Shown: positions 9,854 through 25,002, counted from the stretch's first letter. The stretch is 64,000 nt of DNA from Dryas octopetala (GCA_963921425.1 OY992836.1:18059614-18123613); one strand, 5' to 3'. A program made the numbers and translations. Notes: a model not told the origin generated them from the letters alone.

Positions 9854-12800
9854 CAATTTAGAAGAAATAAGTAATATGCTAAATCTTGATAAGCTAGAGA
9901 ATTTACAAATATATTCACAATGAATTAACCTAAAAGGCAGTTGTATATACCAGCAAAGAATACACATGCATGTATCCGATTACCTCGTTATGTGAAGTTG
10001 TGAACAGTGGAAAAAAAATTATGTGAAATTTTTACCTTACTTAATTACATATTATCATGTGAATTGGGGTTGATGTAGTTTGCCGAAGACAAAAGCTCCC
10101 TCTCTTCACACTCAGATTCGAACCCTTCCCTCTTCCCTGTACTAAAAAAAAAAAAAAATTACATATTATCACATTAGTTCCTATGCAGCAAAAGTTATTT
10201 TGGAGGGAACTAAAAGGGTTGTCTTTATAGTGGCCAAAAAATCCCAAAAAGAGATGCATGAACTTTTGCTTTTTATTTCACTTTTAGGAGCGTCTCCCTT
10301 TGGAAGATTTTTGGGGTGTGTCAAATGTGGTTCACATATAAGTACAAATTTTCCATAACATTCAGATTCAGCAATGAGTACTGCTACTCTGCTAGATTAG
10401 GGCACTTAATTACAGAGATTATTACCATCTACTCCAATGAAAGGATAATGACAAATAGATAACAGATTTAGATGCTATGTCTATGAGGTTTAAACTTATT
10501 AGAGTTGTTCATCGAATTTGTTCTCTAAATAATATTTATGCATACATATTAATATATTAAATTTAACAAATTAAAATAAATAAAAAACTGTCATATTATA
10601 AAATGAACAAATTTGATGAATATAGCACTACTCTATAATTACCGAATTCATTGACTAGCTCAGCTAAACCTCAGTCAATATACATTATATCTTTTTCCTT
10701 GAGAATGATGTTGTTGGTCTTTTATTTAGTGTAAGATTTGGGGGACATGAATCATGGAAATTACAACTTTAAAGTGTTAGAAGCTAGTCCATTTTCTAGG
10801 TCCTTCACTCAGATGCTTCTCGACTAGGTTCTGAAACTGATTTTAGTTTAGCTAATTACTAGTTACTGCAGCATAGTTGAAACTTAATTGAAACTTGAAA
10901 TTGAAGCTTTCTCTTTCTATTTTCTTTCAAGTAGAATATGCACATTATTATTTATACAAGTCATTTAATGATGGGACTTAGTCCTCCAATGGACCAATGC
11001 AAGATTAGAGTGGTACAAATTAAGCTAGTTTAAGAAATTGTAACTCAGCTTTGCAGTCAAACTATCTATTTGTACTTGGATCATATTATTACTTCATGAC
11101 ATGCTAATACTTAAATGGGATCCCATTTGTTTGATCATTTTGACCATATAGAATCTATCATTTCCAAGACCATGACTAACAAACTTAGAGGTAAATTTCA
11201 AATTTTCAAATGGGTTTGGACCACTCATTAGAGTAACTATGTTTTTTAACCTTGGATGCTTGTGCCTTGGATTCAATATTAACAAGTGCTTAAATATATT
11301 ATAGATCCAAAAGAGACTTTAGGGACACAAATTTCTAACCCTTTTTCCCTCTGCATTCTTGAAATGCTCCTTTTCTACTCTTTGGAATTCACCTTTTCCT
11401 CTTTCGATCACACTCAATTTATCTTTTTTCTTATTAAAACCAAATATTAAAACACTTTGTCCATGTCAGTTTTGTGCTAAGTTCAAGGACTATATCCCAC
11501 TTTATTTCAAGCAGATCGATGAGGATGGATCAGAACAAGTGAGGCCCCTCCTTCTAAGACTTTTCCTTTTGGTATGAATCTTGAAGAGTCTTATATTGTT
11601 TGAGATCCGAGCTCTACAGAGTGTCATTCACACCCACTACACAATTTTTTAACTCATCCATTGGTTTATTGTTTTTGCTTTCACTGATAGAGTTCAGAGA
11701 CCAATGTTGGGTCATATGTTTGGCACATGAATAAATTCACCAGCTCCTTATCTCATGTCAAGAACATGCCATTGCACCAATTGATCGATGCATCTTTAAC
11801 TCTTTAAGCATGCATGGGCAACTTAAAAAGGGAAGGATAGAGTTATTATTATAATCAATATGCATCAATAATGTTTCATTTCTTTAAATTTAGACCGACT
11901 CTTCATTTTCTTTGTAAACGAATCTCATATTGCCTGAATACCTTTAAAATGTGTGATATATATAAACATATGAGCATTTTGTTATTATAAGTCAATTTTG
12001 CAGGGATGAGTTCTACTCATAGTCTAACAGAGTAGTACAGTGTGCATGTGTACCACATGGATGAATCAGGTTCGTATTGTTAAGTGTTAACCCTATATGG
12101 ATGGACAGTGCCAAGTGACTTCAATCCTAGAAGGATAAGTTTTACTCATGCATTCAAAATTGACCATTAATTTAGTAATTCTTACATCAAAAAATTTATA
12201 TATTTTCAGTTTTCCGCATAAACAAAGTGTTCATTTGAATCAAGTTTTGATGACTAAGCTGTTATTTAGATACACATTAATAGGGAAGTAGAGTCATCAG
12301 CTGCAGCTAATTAGCCAAAACTTGTATTAAAAATGCATTTAACTAGCTAGTTAGCAATGAAACTCAATCTAGTCCTTGAGATTCACTCCCTCATTAATTA
12401 AACTCACAAGTTACATCCATTGACTGAAATAAATCAATTAGAAAGAGTTCACTAATAAAACCCCAGTGCCAGAGTAAACTGATCAAAAAATTGTAAATTA
12501 AAACCTAACACTTAGAAAAATGAAAAATAAAATAACATAAAATCCAACTAAAAAAAAAAGAAGAGCATGCAATGGTGTAGCTCTGGAGGTGTGCATTGAG
12601 TTTGTAACCCTTTGGTTTAGGTCATAAGCCAAATTCAAAAGCATGTGCAGCTTCAACGCCGTGGTCCGCCATCCATAGAATCCAGAACATCTGCCGTGTC
12701 TTCCGTGTCTCCACGACAAACCCTGGCCATCGATCGAAATTAAAAAATTCCACGTGGAAGAAGATCGGGTCCACACGTCCTCCCTTTTCGTGCCTCTCGT

Positions 12801-13039
12801 GCAATGTCTTTCTACTTTGGTCTCCCATTACCAACAACGACATTCTAAAATAAACAAATGAGAATTATTTTCTACACCAGATTGAGCTGGCATGCCAACC
12901 CCACCTCCAGTACTCTAGCTTTTAAGCCTTTATCAACTTCTCAAAATGTTAGACCCAAGTTACATTCTTGGACCTCACCTTACATCTCTCATTATTCAAA
13001 TTGTACATTTTCTTTAGAAAGATATCTATATATTATATA
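9854..13039. other. Intergenic DNA, no gene recognised
   Basis: Long AT-rich interval with only short random open frames. One notable word is a Pol III B-box-like GGTTCGAATC on the minus strand near 10113-10124. It sits next to an A-rich run at 10144-10158, but the flanks do not form a tRNA or a clear SINE. No microRNA precursor or conserved coding exon was recognised. Confidence 0.5.
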
Positions 13040-13400
13040 GTAATGTAATATATAATGTTGAATCATGTGTGATGGTAATGCATATACATTTTATATGGTA
13101 ATGCATTACAATTAATAAATAATGTTGTGGGTCTTTCTACTATACTATAGTTAATTGGTTTGTGATGAATACTCTAACTTCCACATAGTATCAAAGCAAA
13201 CAATTCACATATCATGTCTAACGGCCACACATATATACTTCTACGTTACTCAATATAAATTATTAATGAAATCAAATTCATGTCACACGTGGGAGGGCCT
13301 GTTGAGATTGAGTACATCTCACATTTGAAATGTAAAATCACGTGTTATAATATATAATGTTATGAGCTACTCTATTTGTCCACCAAATGGTATGTTAGTA
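13040..13400 (+). mobile_element. Possible decayed TRIM-like LTR element (fossil)
   Basis: A TGGTATCAGAGC-like primer-binding word at about 13186-13197 is followed after about 100 bp by a purine-rich tract (GTGGGAGGG). This abuts TGTTGAGATTGAGTAC at 13300, a typical plant LTR start. The order LTR end, primer site, short internal part, polypurine tract, LTR start is that of a terminal-repeat retrotransposon in miniature. It has no coding capacity, is clearly old and incomplete, and its outer ends are uncertain. Confidence 0.4.
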
Positions 13401-14175
13401 TAATAAATAAGGTTTACAGCGTACCCAAATAAATAAAATAGTTTGGTGAGTGTAAAGATGATAATGATCATTTCTTTTCTTCAAACAAACACATCCTAAT
13501 TGAAGAATTATTAAATATTAGTAAACTCATATGGGTTATGCAACTTATGCTTTGGGGATTCTGTGTTTTAATTGTAGCTTTGGACCATATGCTTGGAAGA
13601 AGGGAGGTACAATTTTTGAGTCATGTCATTGTCCTCATTAGACTAGTTAAATTAATTATTAAATTGGGAATCTCAGTCCAAGACTAATTAATCATCTTAT
13701 TAGTCAAATGCACTTCCACTGTGGAGATGCTAAACACCATTTAAGAAAATGTCATAGCAAGCAACAAACAAGCCTCGCAATTCGTATGGATTAGTAGTAT
13801 TTCTTTCTTGTTCTTCTCCTAGGACCATTTATAATCACACTTGTTTATTCAGCCATGTCTTTGCTTCATTTGTCATCACATCTTTTCATTTGTAATCTTA
13901 AAAATGACTTCTGTCTTTTTTTTATTAATTAGAAGTTGTCTTTGTCTTTCCACTTCAAGTCATCACAGTAATAAAAAATGAGATTGGGAACTGAATGAAA
14001 GTATTGGAGTAGATCCTAAGAATTGTTAGAGGTTTCCCATCGAAGAGTAAGATGGGCCTGTAAAAAAGTGCAACGCCTAATGACCCTACCCAACCTGTAA
14101 TGTGGGAGGATCAGGTCTGAGCTTATGCCTTGAGGCCTGGTATCTAATAAAGGCCCAATAATATCTATTTTGTTT
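13401..14175. other. Intergenic DNA, nothing recognised
   Basis: AT-rich DNA between the LTR-type fossil and the foldback element. No open frame with family similarity and no clear repeat structure was seen. Confidence 0.5.
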
Positions 14176-14543
14176 GGAGTTAATTACACTTACACCCTCT
14201 GAGGTTTATCGTTTTTTCACATACACCTCTGGGGTTTCAATAATTATACATACACCTCCTGAGGTTTCAAAACTGTTGCATATAACCCTCTATAGTGAGA
14301 CGAAAAATGATGAGAAATTATGTAAAAAGGCATGCTAAAGGGTGAAATGACCTAATAAGATTACTCAAGGTGTAATGTTCAACCTCAATACAAATATTTT
14401 CTTTTTTTTATTTATTTTTTCTCTTGTAGGAGGTTATATGCAATAGTTTTGAAACCTCAGGGGGTGTATGTGTAATTTTTAAAACCCCAGGGGTATATGT
14501 GAAAAGACGATAAACCTTAGGGGGTGTAAGTGTAATTAACTCC
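14176..14543. mobile_element. Foldback/MITE-type element, 368 bp, long inverted repeats
   Basis: The left end GGAGTTAATTACACTTACAC and the right end, reverse-complemented, are the same over the first 20 bases. Arm similarity continues for roughly 120 bp (AGGTTTATCG, CCTCTGGGGTTT, TGAGGTTTCAAAACT, TTGCATATAACC). The core has no coding potential. The arm length suits a Mutator-type or foldback MITE; a clean target duplication is not visible. Confidence 0.8.
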
Positions 14544-14772
14544 TTTCATTTTACAATACAGTTTTTAAAAAATTGTTATGTAAAACGTTACCAGACGGGC
14601 CCTTAGCTTATTCAATTCAATCCTAAAGATCAAACATGACCAAAGAAGAAGAAGAAAAAAAAAACTCAACAATAGCCAACCCACCTTACAAAAACCCCGC
14701 CCACCCCCCCCAAACCTTTGCCGCTCCGGCCGGAGCCTTGTCAAGTTGTCACCTTGCACCTTTTCTTTGCCA

Positions 14773-14812
<40 letters not shown>

Positions 14813-15231
14813 TGAGCTATGGTCGACGACACAGGTTATGTAGGGCAAGTGGGCTGGGGATCGAGTAGGGATGGTCAGGGTGAAGGGTTCTTGAGGACTG
14901 TTACGTTTTTATTTTATTTGTAATATTGTGAAGAGAAATATCATTAGACAAATAATTAGTCGATAATAATTTAACAATTTCCATTTGTGTACCCACACTC
15001 ATTTTTTCTCACACCACACCTTGTAATATGAATCCAGCCAATGTTCGGCCCAATAGATGATCCAATATAAACCCGAATATGTCCAATCGAAGAAGGAGAA
15101 TTGCTTGGCTTAGGTAACTACGTTGTCCTTGTCCAGGGTGAGACCGTGAGAGCATCAAGTATTGAATCCCAAACAGGCGTAATGCTGACGCGCAACAAAA
15201 ATATTAGATACCCACCAACTGCTTCTCACAA
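14544..15231. other. Promoter-side spacer of the CutA gene
   Basis: Contains a GA microsatellite (about 14779-14811) and a C-rich run near 14700. The sequence just before the CutA ATG should include its 5' UTR. No separate gene is supported. Confidence 0.5.
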
Positions 15232-18200
15232 ATGGCTTCCACACTCTGCTTCAGAGCCAAAGCCATTCGTACCATCTCCTCCTCCTCCACGGTACGACGT
15301 CGTTTGCCCCTTGTGGGAGCATTTTGCGTTCTCAGCTTGGGCCTCCCCACCCTCTCCTTCTCGACCTTCAAAACGGGCTGTGCTCAGTCTTTCTCTCTCC
15401 CTTTTGCCCCTCTCTTAAGGTACACCACCACCAGCAACTTCTTCTTCACCTCTTCCTCTGAGTCCCAACTCCCAAGAGGGCTTTTCTGTAATTTCTTTAT
15501 TTACTGTTCAATAATTAGTACGTGGAATTTTTTGGGTTTTAGATCAAGGTTTGATAGCCAAGTAGCGGCTAAGGGGTTTCTAACAATGGAAGGGAGTAGC
15601 ACCACTGTACCAACTATTGTTGTTTATGTCACTGTACCCAACAAAGAAGTAGGTTCGTGTTCTTTTGATTCTGGGTTTTCATTATTTTGTTTTGTTGTCT
15701 CTTTGGAAAATATATATGATAGATCATCGTTTGCTGGATGTATTAATGTGATTATTTGATACTTTAACTCTTAGGAAAAAGATGGGTATGGTAGTCTGAG
15801 GCTTTGTTAACTAAGTTCTTTATTAATAAAGTTCTCAATATATTCTTCATTGCCTTACTTTGATTTGTTTTCTGTTTCAGTTTGTGCAAGTTGTTTGAGG
15901 GTAATTAGCTTTGAAGTATTTAATCTTTTAAGACAGAGCAATAACCTTTAGTTCTTTGCTTCATTGGTTCAATTTGTGCAAATTTTTTGTGGATAATAGG
16001 TTTTGAAGTCTTTAATGTTAGCAATAACCTTTAATTCTTTTCTTCATTGACAAGCGGTTGTTTAGAAGTTAGATACGCATAATTTCATTTGCAGTCGGGC
16101 TTCACGAGCTGAGCGACTGTTATCAGGGATGCTATAGTGTGGATGCATTTTTGGCCATAAACACAGTCTTAACCCTTCTCAAACCATTTAATTCTTTTGT
16201 TTTATATTAGTGAGTAACATGAGTGTTGTACTCGGTTTAAATTTCTTCTTAAAGAAATCTTTCGTCTCCTTCATTTCGTTGAGTATTTGTGCTTTTGACA
16301 ATATCTCAGGTAAAATATTGTGTGAGCTGCATAATCAAAACATCATCTAGAACGCTTCATAACAATATTGTCCAAATTTATGTTGACTTGATAGTAGTGT
16401 GCATGATAACTTAGTCCATGAACATTCTTTGATAAATAGATAAACTATCTGGCATTTCTAGTGAATGGATATTTGCAATTTTTGGAAAAATGTGACTATA
16501 TCTGCCACAGGAAAGTCACAAACATTTGGAGGCACAAGTGTCATTCAGTAATATAGTCCTTCACTAGCTGACAAAGTTAAGCATCCCATTTCAAATCTTC
16601 CTGCTGACTTTGTGATGTACAAATTTTGGTCATAAGAATTCTTCTTGGACATATTATAATGCTTACGAGCAACAAGTACTTACAGTTAGAGCCATTGAAT
16701 GTTCTTCTGTTTGAACTTACAGTTAGAGCCATTGAATGTTCTTCTGTTTGAACTTCCTTTTTTGCTTTCTGGTAGAGTTCAGTAATTGTATTTATTAAGA
16801 AAATAATATAATTTCATTGTAGGAATGTTGTGATATATTTATTTGACACTCCAATAATGAACAATACATATTGGTCACTCTTTCATTCTTCCTAATTTTT
16901 CTTCTGTGTCATACAATGGCTTCTGTTTGCATTGGACTCCAACTTAGACGTTGCACTATTTGCTCATACCTTCTAAACTGCATACAACTGAGCTTTCTTC
17001 TACCGGTTGGAAGACTGAAGTTTAAACTGCTTTATTATTTTTTTTTTTTTATGGCATACTATTTTTGTGCAGGAAAGAAGTTAGCTGAAAGCTTGGTTAA
17101 AGAAAAACTTGCAGCATGTGTTAACATAGTACCAGGTATGTACTACATCTTCATCCTATCATTTATGCTGGTACACTGCATTTTCTACTGCTTTTATTGT
17201 TGACCAACTGAATTCATACGTGAACCAGTTTTTGGAATAGGTTTTGCCATCATTCTATATAACCCACAGAGCATGGGCTGCCAAGTTCACATTTTCTTGT
17301 TCTGATGACATTACTGAACTCTTTCGTCAAAAATCAAAATAAAAGCAGAAAGTACCGAACGCAATTTTGACAGGTCGATATTATATATATTTTTATTTCT
17401 GAATAAATCATAATTTCTGGGTCAACACCAACCATCTGACTAGGAACTTCCCTAAAGGTCCGGATCATTTTAGATGCCCAGAATATTGTTCATAATGTAA
17501 ATTGTCGCAATCTTATCTTTCTTACCATCTGCTAAAACATGGTTCGGCCCTTAGTTCTTACTGAGGTTAGCTGTCAATACATTTTGTACTTTATTTATTG
17601 CCTTTTGTTTTTTTTCCCTAGTGTGGAGCTTGGGATATATTGCTGATAAATCATGCTTACAGTGCACGGACTACTTATTGCCTTGATTAACAACTTGACT
17701 ACAGAATGAAGACTGATGTTTCTGTCTTAGCATGCACTGCATCTACTCTGAACTGATTTGCTTCTTTTAAAAATAAAAAATAAAAAATTTCTCCTATTAG
17801 TGTTATATTGCATTTTAATATTGAATTGACAATTGCATATATGAATTTCATGATACAACTGCCATCAAGTTTGTATTTTTTTTGTCTGATCATGATGAAC
17901 TTTGTGAATGTAGGCATTGAGTCTGTCTATCAGTGGCAAGGAGAGGTATGGATCATATTCCCCAAGATAGTCTGGATTATTCACATGTTATTTTGTCATT
18001 GAAATTTGTATATTTGCACAAGTAAACATGAGGTATGGAAATTATATTGTGTACTTATTTCACTTTTTATTATTGGTTGATAGGTCCAGACAGATTCTGA
18101 GGAACTTCTTATAATCAAGACTAGGCAATCCCTCTTTGAAGCTCTGAAAGAGCATGTCAGGGAAAACCATCCATACGAGTAAGCCCAAAGCTTCTGCACT

Positions 18201-18500
18201 AAATTTCACATAATTGATGTACTTTGCTTTATAAAACTTAGTTGCAATCTGAAAATGCCAAATGAATAGAAAATGTGGTAGCCACAGCACTCTACTTAAT
18301 TCATAGACAATATCATATGCCCAATCCTCAATGCTTCTGCATTCCCTGACGGCTGAAAGTAGAACTCCCCCTAGAAATGAAATAATTACGTCTCTTTTCT
18401 CGTTCTCTCTTTGATCAGGGTTCCAGAAGTTATTGCCTTGCCTATCAACGCGGGCAGTCTCAAGTACCTAGAATGGATCAAAAACAGCACAAGGGACTGA
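15232..18500 (+). CDS. CUTA: CutA1 homologue, probably chloroplast-targeted
   Basis: Exons: 15232-15652, 17073-17135, 17914-17945, 18084-18178 and 18419-18500, phase-consistent with GT-AG borders; 230 residues if exon 1 is unspliced. The C-terminal core of about 112 residues is the trimeric CutA1 fold: TTVPTIVVYVTVPNKE, then GKKLAESLVKEKLAACVNIV, IESVYQWQGE, SEELLIIKTRQSLFEAL and PEVIALPINAG. It resembles Arabidopsis AtCUTA, a copper-binding plastid protein. The N terminus is Ser/Arg-rich with a hydrophobic stretch, like a transit peptide. Exon 1 contains a possible intron, 15420-15548 (AAG|GTACAC ... TCAAG|GTTTG). It is 129 nt, divisible by three and without stops, so both forms stay in frame; removing it gives 187 residues, nearer the family length. 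Confidence 0.9.
16679..16754. repeat. 37-bp tandem duplication in CutA intron
   Basis: Two adjacent, apparently identical copies containing TTACAGTTAGAGCCATTGAA and TGTTCTTCTGTTTGAAC lie in the long first intron. This is a local slippage-type duplication with no obvious role. Confidence 0.9.
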
Positions 18501-18807
18501 CTTAAAGCTTATTATTAGGAGGTTCAAGTTGCATAGAACCATTCAAGTGTTTCTGGAAGTGGCTAGCAGATGGTCTCTGTGTCTCTGTGTATGTGCAACT
18601 GTGCAAGCATCCAAAATAAAGCAAGCTGCATGTCAGTTTCTTAATGTTGCAATAGTTATGGGTTTCCAGTTGGTTACTTTCTATGATAACATGTGGACTT
18701 ATTTTAGTAAAAGTATACTTCGTTAAATATGCCCCCTCTATATGGCATTATGTTTCTGTCTGCATGCAGTGTTCACGGTGTTTTGATGTGAATCATGTGA
18801 GAGTAAA
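18501..18807. other. CutA 3' flank
   Basis: Probable 3' UTR and downstream region of the CutA gene, ending where the Helitron begins. A 65-codon open frame here has no recognisable features. Confidence 0.5.
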
Positions 18808-19109
18808 TCTATACAATTAAGTCTATTATAAAGCCAGAAGCACTCTTTAATGCAAGAGACTTCACCAAATTTTTAACTGTCCAAAATAATTTTTGTTAAA
18901 CAAAAAAGTTAAATAAGTCCAGTTTAATAAAATGAAGGTGTAATTGTAAAATGACATAATTAAAACAAAATTAAGAAAAATAGGTCCATCACCTCATGAA
19001 TGAATGGATTCATTCAAGTTTCACAAATGGAGAAATAATTTCAATAATATTAATATATGTATAATTAGAAGTTCATTGGCACGTCTGTTAGCGTGCGTCA
19101 AGACTCTAG
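18808..19109 (+). mobile_element. Non-autonomous Helitron, about 302 bp
   Basis: The 5' end is TCTATAC...TATTATAAAGC, directly after an A. The 3' end has a stem-loop GCACG-TCTGTTAG-CGTGC, a 9-nt spacer and the terminal CTAG, directly followed by T. Insertion between A and T, a TC start, a CTRR end and a subterminal hairpin without target duplication are the defining Helitron marks. The AT-rich interior has no coding potential. Confidence 0.8.
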
Positions 19110-20041
19110 TATAAATATATGTTAAGAGAGGCTTCCCTTCAACATATTTAATACTAAAATTGCATTCACTTTTATAAACAATAAGAAAAATAAAAGACAT
19201 TCCAAAATCATCTTACAAATTTTTGTGAATTCTCACGAAGAGTCAACATTTCCACTGTCCAATATTTTGTATTTTTGTGGCAAAGCAAACCTGGGTGGAT
19301 TTCTTCACCCAAAAAATCCTCTCAATATTGTCTTTAGCACCATTCAATCAAAAGCTAACAATCAGTCTAAACGTTTAATCAGATAAATAAAAAATCAAAA
19401 ATCAAGCTTTTAGATAGATATTGATCAATATTTTTTTAGGTCAAATGGCAATTATCCTGCCTCAAACTCTTCAAAATAATTGATTCATGAATTGTTGGAT
19501 ACAGCCACTGATCAACCCCATCACATAAGTTAGGAAAGCAATTATTTGACTATATATTTATTATAGAAAAATACTACATATTCCAACTTTTTCTCTCAAA
19601 CCTACAGATCAGATCATGATTGGATCACCACTTTTTATATTAGTTATTACATGTCCAAACCTTACATGAGAAATCTAAATAGTGCATCGATGTATACCAT
19701 CTGGAGAATATGGATGACAGCCCATGAATGACAATGGTATTTTCTAACTTGTTTATCCATGATAATTTTATATGCTATGATGCCATAAATGATAAACCAA
19801 ATCCAAATTAAAAATTGCTGAAAAGACAGCTAGTTGCTACTAACATCAAATTCTACACATTCCAAATCACTTAACAATTCAAGAACAAGATCAGACTGAT
19901 CAGTTTCAATGTTGGAATATCATATCTTGAGAGGGCCAATGTACAAATTAACACACTTTCTTCCAATCAGCACATGTAAATGACATTCAACGCCCACCTC
20001 CTCCAAAGGAAGAATAGGTCCGTTCAGGCTTTCAGTTCCAT
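19110..20041. other. Spacer between CutA (plus) and 14-3-3 (minus) genes
   Basis: AT-rich DNA between convergent genes. The part next to 20042 should include the 14-3-3 3' UTR. No other gene or clear repeat was recognised. Confidence 0.5.
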
Positions 20042-22109
<2,068 letters not shown>

Positions 22110-23399
22110 TGAAGCCAACTCAGAGAGAGAGAGCGCTCTGCGTTTTGTTTTGAGGGTGTTTGTGAGAATGACTGAGAAAGAGAGAGGAGGGAGATATTAT
22201 AAGAAGGGGAAAGGGGCCCACAGGAGTGGTTTTAATAGTGGCCGTCGGATGAGAGAGTTGGTGGTGTGAGATGGCTGAAGATTTTTTTTTTGGTCAAGTG
22301 ACATGGGTGAAGATTTGATTAGTAGTAAATAGCGTGCATTAGCAGCATAATTAGTGCATTGTTTACTTCATTTTATTAAATTCACTTTTTTCTGTTTTCG
22401 ATGGGAACAATGACTTTTACCCTTTTCCTAATGCCGTCAATGCCTGCCTTAAAAATGCTTGTAGTTTATGAACACCTTTTGGAATTTTATTGGAAATATG
22501 TTGGACAATGGTAAATATACTACATTATATAAAATGCCGTATGAATATTATTTGATATTTAAAATAAAAAAAGAACTACGGCTATAATATGTAGGGTCTG
22601 TTTTTTAAAAAAGTTTAAATTGAAAAATAGGTTGATAAATCAATCCATAAGCAAGCGGTGATGATTTGAATGCTCGACACAAAATTTTGAATGCTCACTT
22701 ATAACGCAATTGTCATTCACAGTATGTCAATGATAACCTGAATTCACGTAAAAAATATAATCATTCACGTGATTTTTCTTTACATGTTGTTTGTGGAATG
22801 TTAATATGTAGCAACAACTACACACAAGTCCAAAAAAGAAAAAAAATCTTAAAATTAACAAATACAATTATTATTGTTGGTTATTATGGTTGTAACTAAT
22901 AGACATTGGCAACGAGTAATTAGAATGGTCATTAAAAACTTGAATTGCATATTTATAAGGTAAACTTATTTATCATAAACGAAATTAGTGATTAACCTTT
23001 TTAATATAAGAAATATTAAAGTGAGCTAATTTAACAAGACAAACACAAAAGCGGACATATGAATCATTAATTTGATATATTTTGATACTTTTCAAGTTTA
23101 AGTTTTTTTATTTGCATTGTTTCAATATATATTGTACTAGTGATACGAAGGACTACCATATGCCAAATCCAATAAACGGACGCGGCGTTAAGTACATTTT
23201 GTAAATAAAAAATACTTGGATCAGTTTGATTCGGCGTTTGGGTGTTTCAAAACGGGTCTTAGACTAGTTGGACCGGTTCGATATTAGGAGTGATTTTGAA
23301 AAAATAAAAAAGGTTTATTGTCTCAAATATTTTTCTAATTTTTATTTGTTAACGTATATTTATTATTTTTGTGAGTAAATTATAACTTGCATCCTTGAG
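22110..23399. other. Promoter region of the 14-3-3 gene and gene-free DNA
   Basis: The first 100-150 bp upstream of the ATG are purine-rich (GAGAGAGAGA, GAAAGAGAGAGGAGGG), typical of a plant 5' UTR and core promoter. Beyond about 22300 the sequence is AT-rich with no recognised gene. Confidence 0.5.
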
Positions 23400-23862
23400 A
23401 TTTGTAGTGTTTCACAATTTGCAATTTATAGTTTCAATTTTTTCAATTTAGTATCTAATATTTTGATTTACTTAAAATTGACTACTGTCTTATTTTTATT
23501 ATATAATTAGACGTTAATTAATGACTTAGCAGTTGCAAGTCTCACATTTCTATCAACCTGTAAGCTTAATGATCTTTCCTCATGTATATTTTTAAGACAT
23601 CAAGTTTGATATGAATTTTGGGGAGTCATTCAAAAACAAAAAATCTATATCAAAAAGTTGAAACACTTCTTATGGGGTAATTTGGGAGGCATTCGACTTT
23701 ATAAGTCAACAAAAATGTAGGATCCGTAACTGTCGTGTTATTAATTAATGTCTAATTAGATAATCAGACAAACAAAAGTAGTCAATTATAAGTAAATAAA
23801 AACGTTAGATATTAAATTAAAAAATTAAAACGATAGGGTGTATGTAGTTTTGTGGCAGCAGT
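23400..23862. mobile_element. Foldback element with arms of about 160 bp
   Basis: The left arm (about 23400-23565) and right arm (about 23695-23862) are inverted copies. Shared words in arm orientation include TTTACTTA.AATTGACTAC, TTTTTCAATTTAGTATCTAA against TTTTTTAATTTAATATCTAA, and TAATTAGACGTTAATTAAT against TAATTAGACATTAATTAAT. No open frame in the core. Outer ends are not sharp, so boundaries are approximate. Confidence 0.75.
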
Positions 23863-25002
23863 GCCACCTCTAATTGGGCCTGGCTTTTCTTGGGCCGCAA
23901 AACCCAGAATGTTGCGCTTTGATGCGCCTTCCACATTCAGAACGCTAGTAGGTTGAAGGTTGAATGATCTTAAGCTTAAGCTCAACTAAACAGCTAGATT
24001 TTGGTCATACACTGATGGTTTTCCTGTGCTACATAAAGGGTGCCCCTCACGTTAATCCTTGAGGTCAGCTTTCGAGGCATTGCAATGCGATTTTGGTCCA
24101 ATTCTTACATTTTTTTTTCTCTCTAGCTTCATTTTCATTTTACCTTTCGTTTGGTATGCAAGGAAATTTGAAGGAAAATAAAGGAAACCCAATATGGGAA
24201 TTAGATTGAGACCTTTATTCTCCATGAAAAATTTCATTTCTTTGCTAATGTTTATGGGGGCATGTGGTGGGTTGAATGTTCAGAGAGGATTAGCAAAAGA
24301 AACCCAGTTCAGTTGATGCACCAGCTTGACATATGGTAAAGTTCTACAAGCATTTCTCTAACTGATGGAGATGGAGCTTGATATATGGTAATCTGTTCAA
24401 GAACTTGTTGTTGTTGTTTCCAGTTTGTTATTTGGCATTCAATTATTACAGCCATGATTTATAATGAACTGTTTTGTGAATTTGGTGGATGATTCAAATG
24501 AAACAATTTGGTATCTAGGGTGTTATAAGAATAAGAATGAAAAGTTCATTTAGATTGGCTACCGGGGCAGAGAGATATCTGAACCAACTTTGTTTCCATT
24601 GCATTTTGATTGATGTCTGCTGTGTGAATAGGCTTCCTAGATTAGCCAGGATGAGTCCGAGGGTGTCCTCATTTATTCATTATATGTGTCTTGTATATGT
24701 TAATGTTATTGTTTGAATTGTAACCAAATTTTTTAACTAGATGCAGTTTTTCATGCATGCTTTATACAATGTAATTCTTATTTTCTTTCTCTTTGTTTTT
24801 TTTTTTTCTGAGAATTGAATTACCCAATTTACACACCCTTTGGATGAAATGTATGTTTATATATCTTCTGTCTATGGTTATTATCTTCTGTTTATTGTTA
24901 ACTGGGCCACTTCCTGCACTGATTTTTGATCTTTCAGTACTGGGATTTCACTTTTGATTAAAACAGCTCACGCACATAAGTATTTAAGATCCTCCTCTTT
25001 AG
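23863..25002. other. 5' region of the PPR gene
   Basis: No separate gene recognised. CTCTTTAG immediately precedes the called PPR start, so a 5' UTR intron ending there is possible. Nothing else stands out. Confidence 0.4.

Noticed and set aside
10041-10259. tRNA or SINE from the GGTTCGAATC word on the minus strand
   Set aside because: No acceptor stem, A box or cloverleaf could be formed; the B-box word alone is insufficient.
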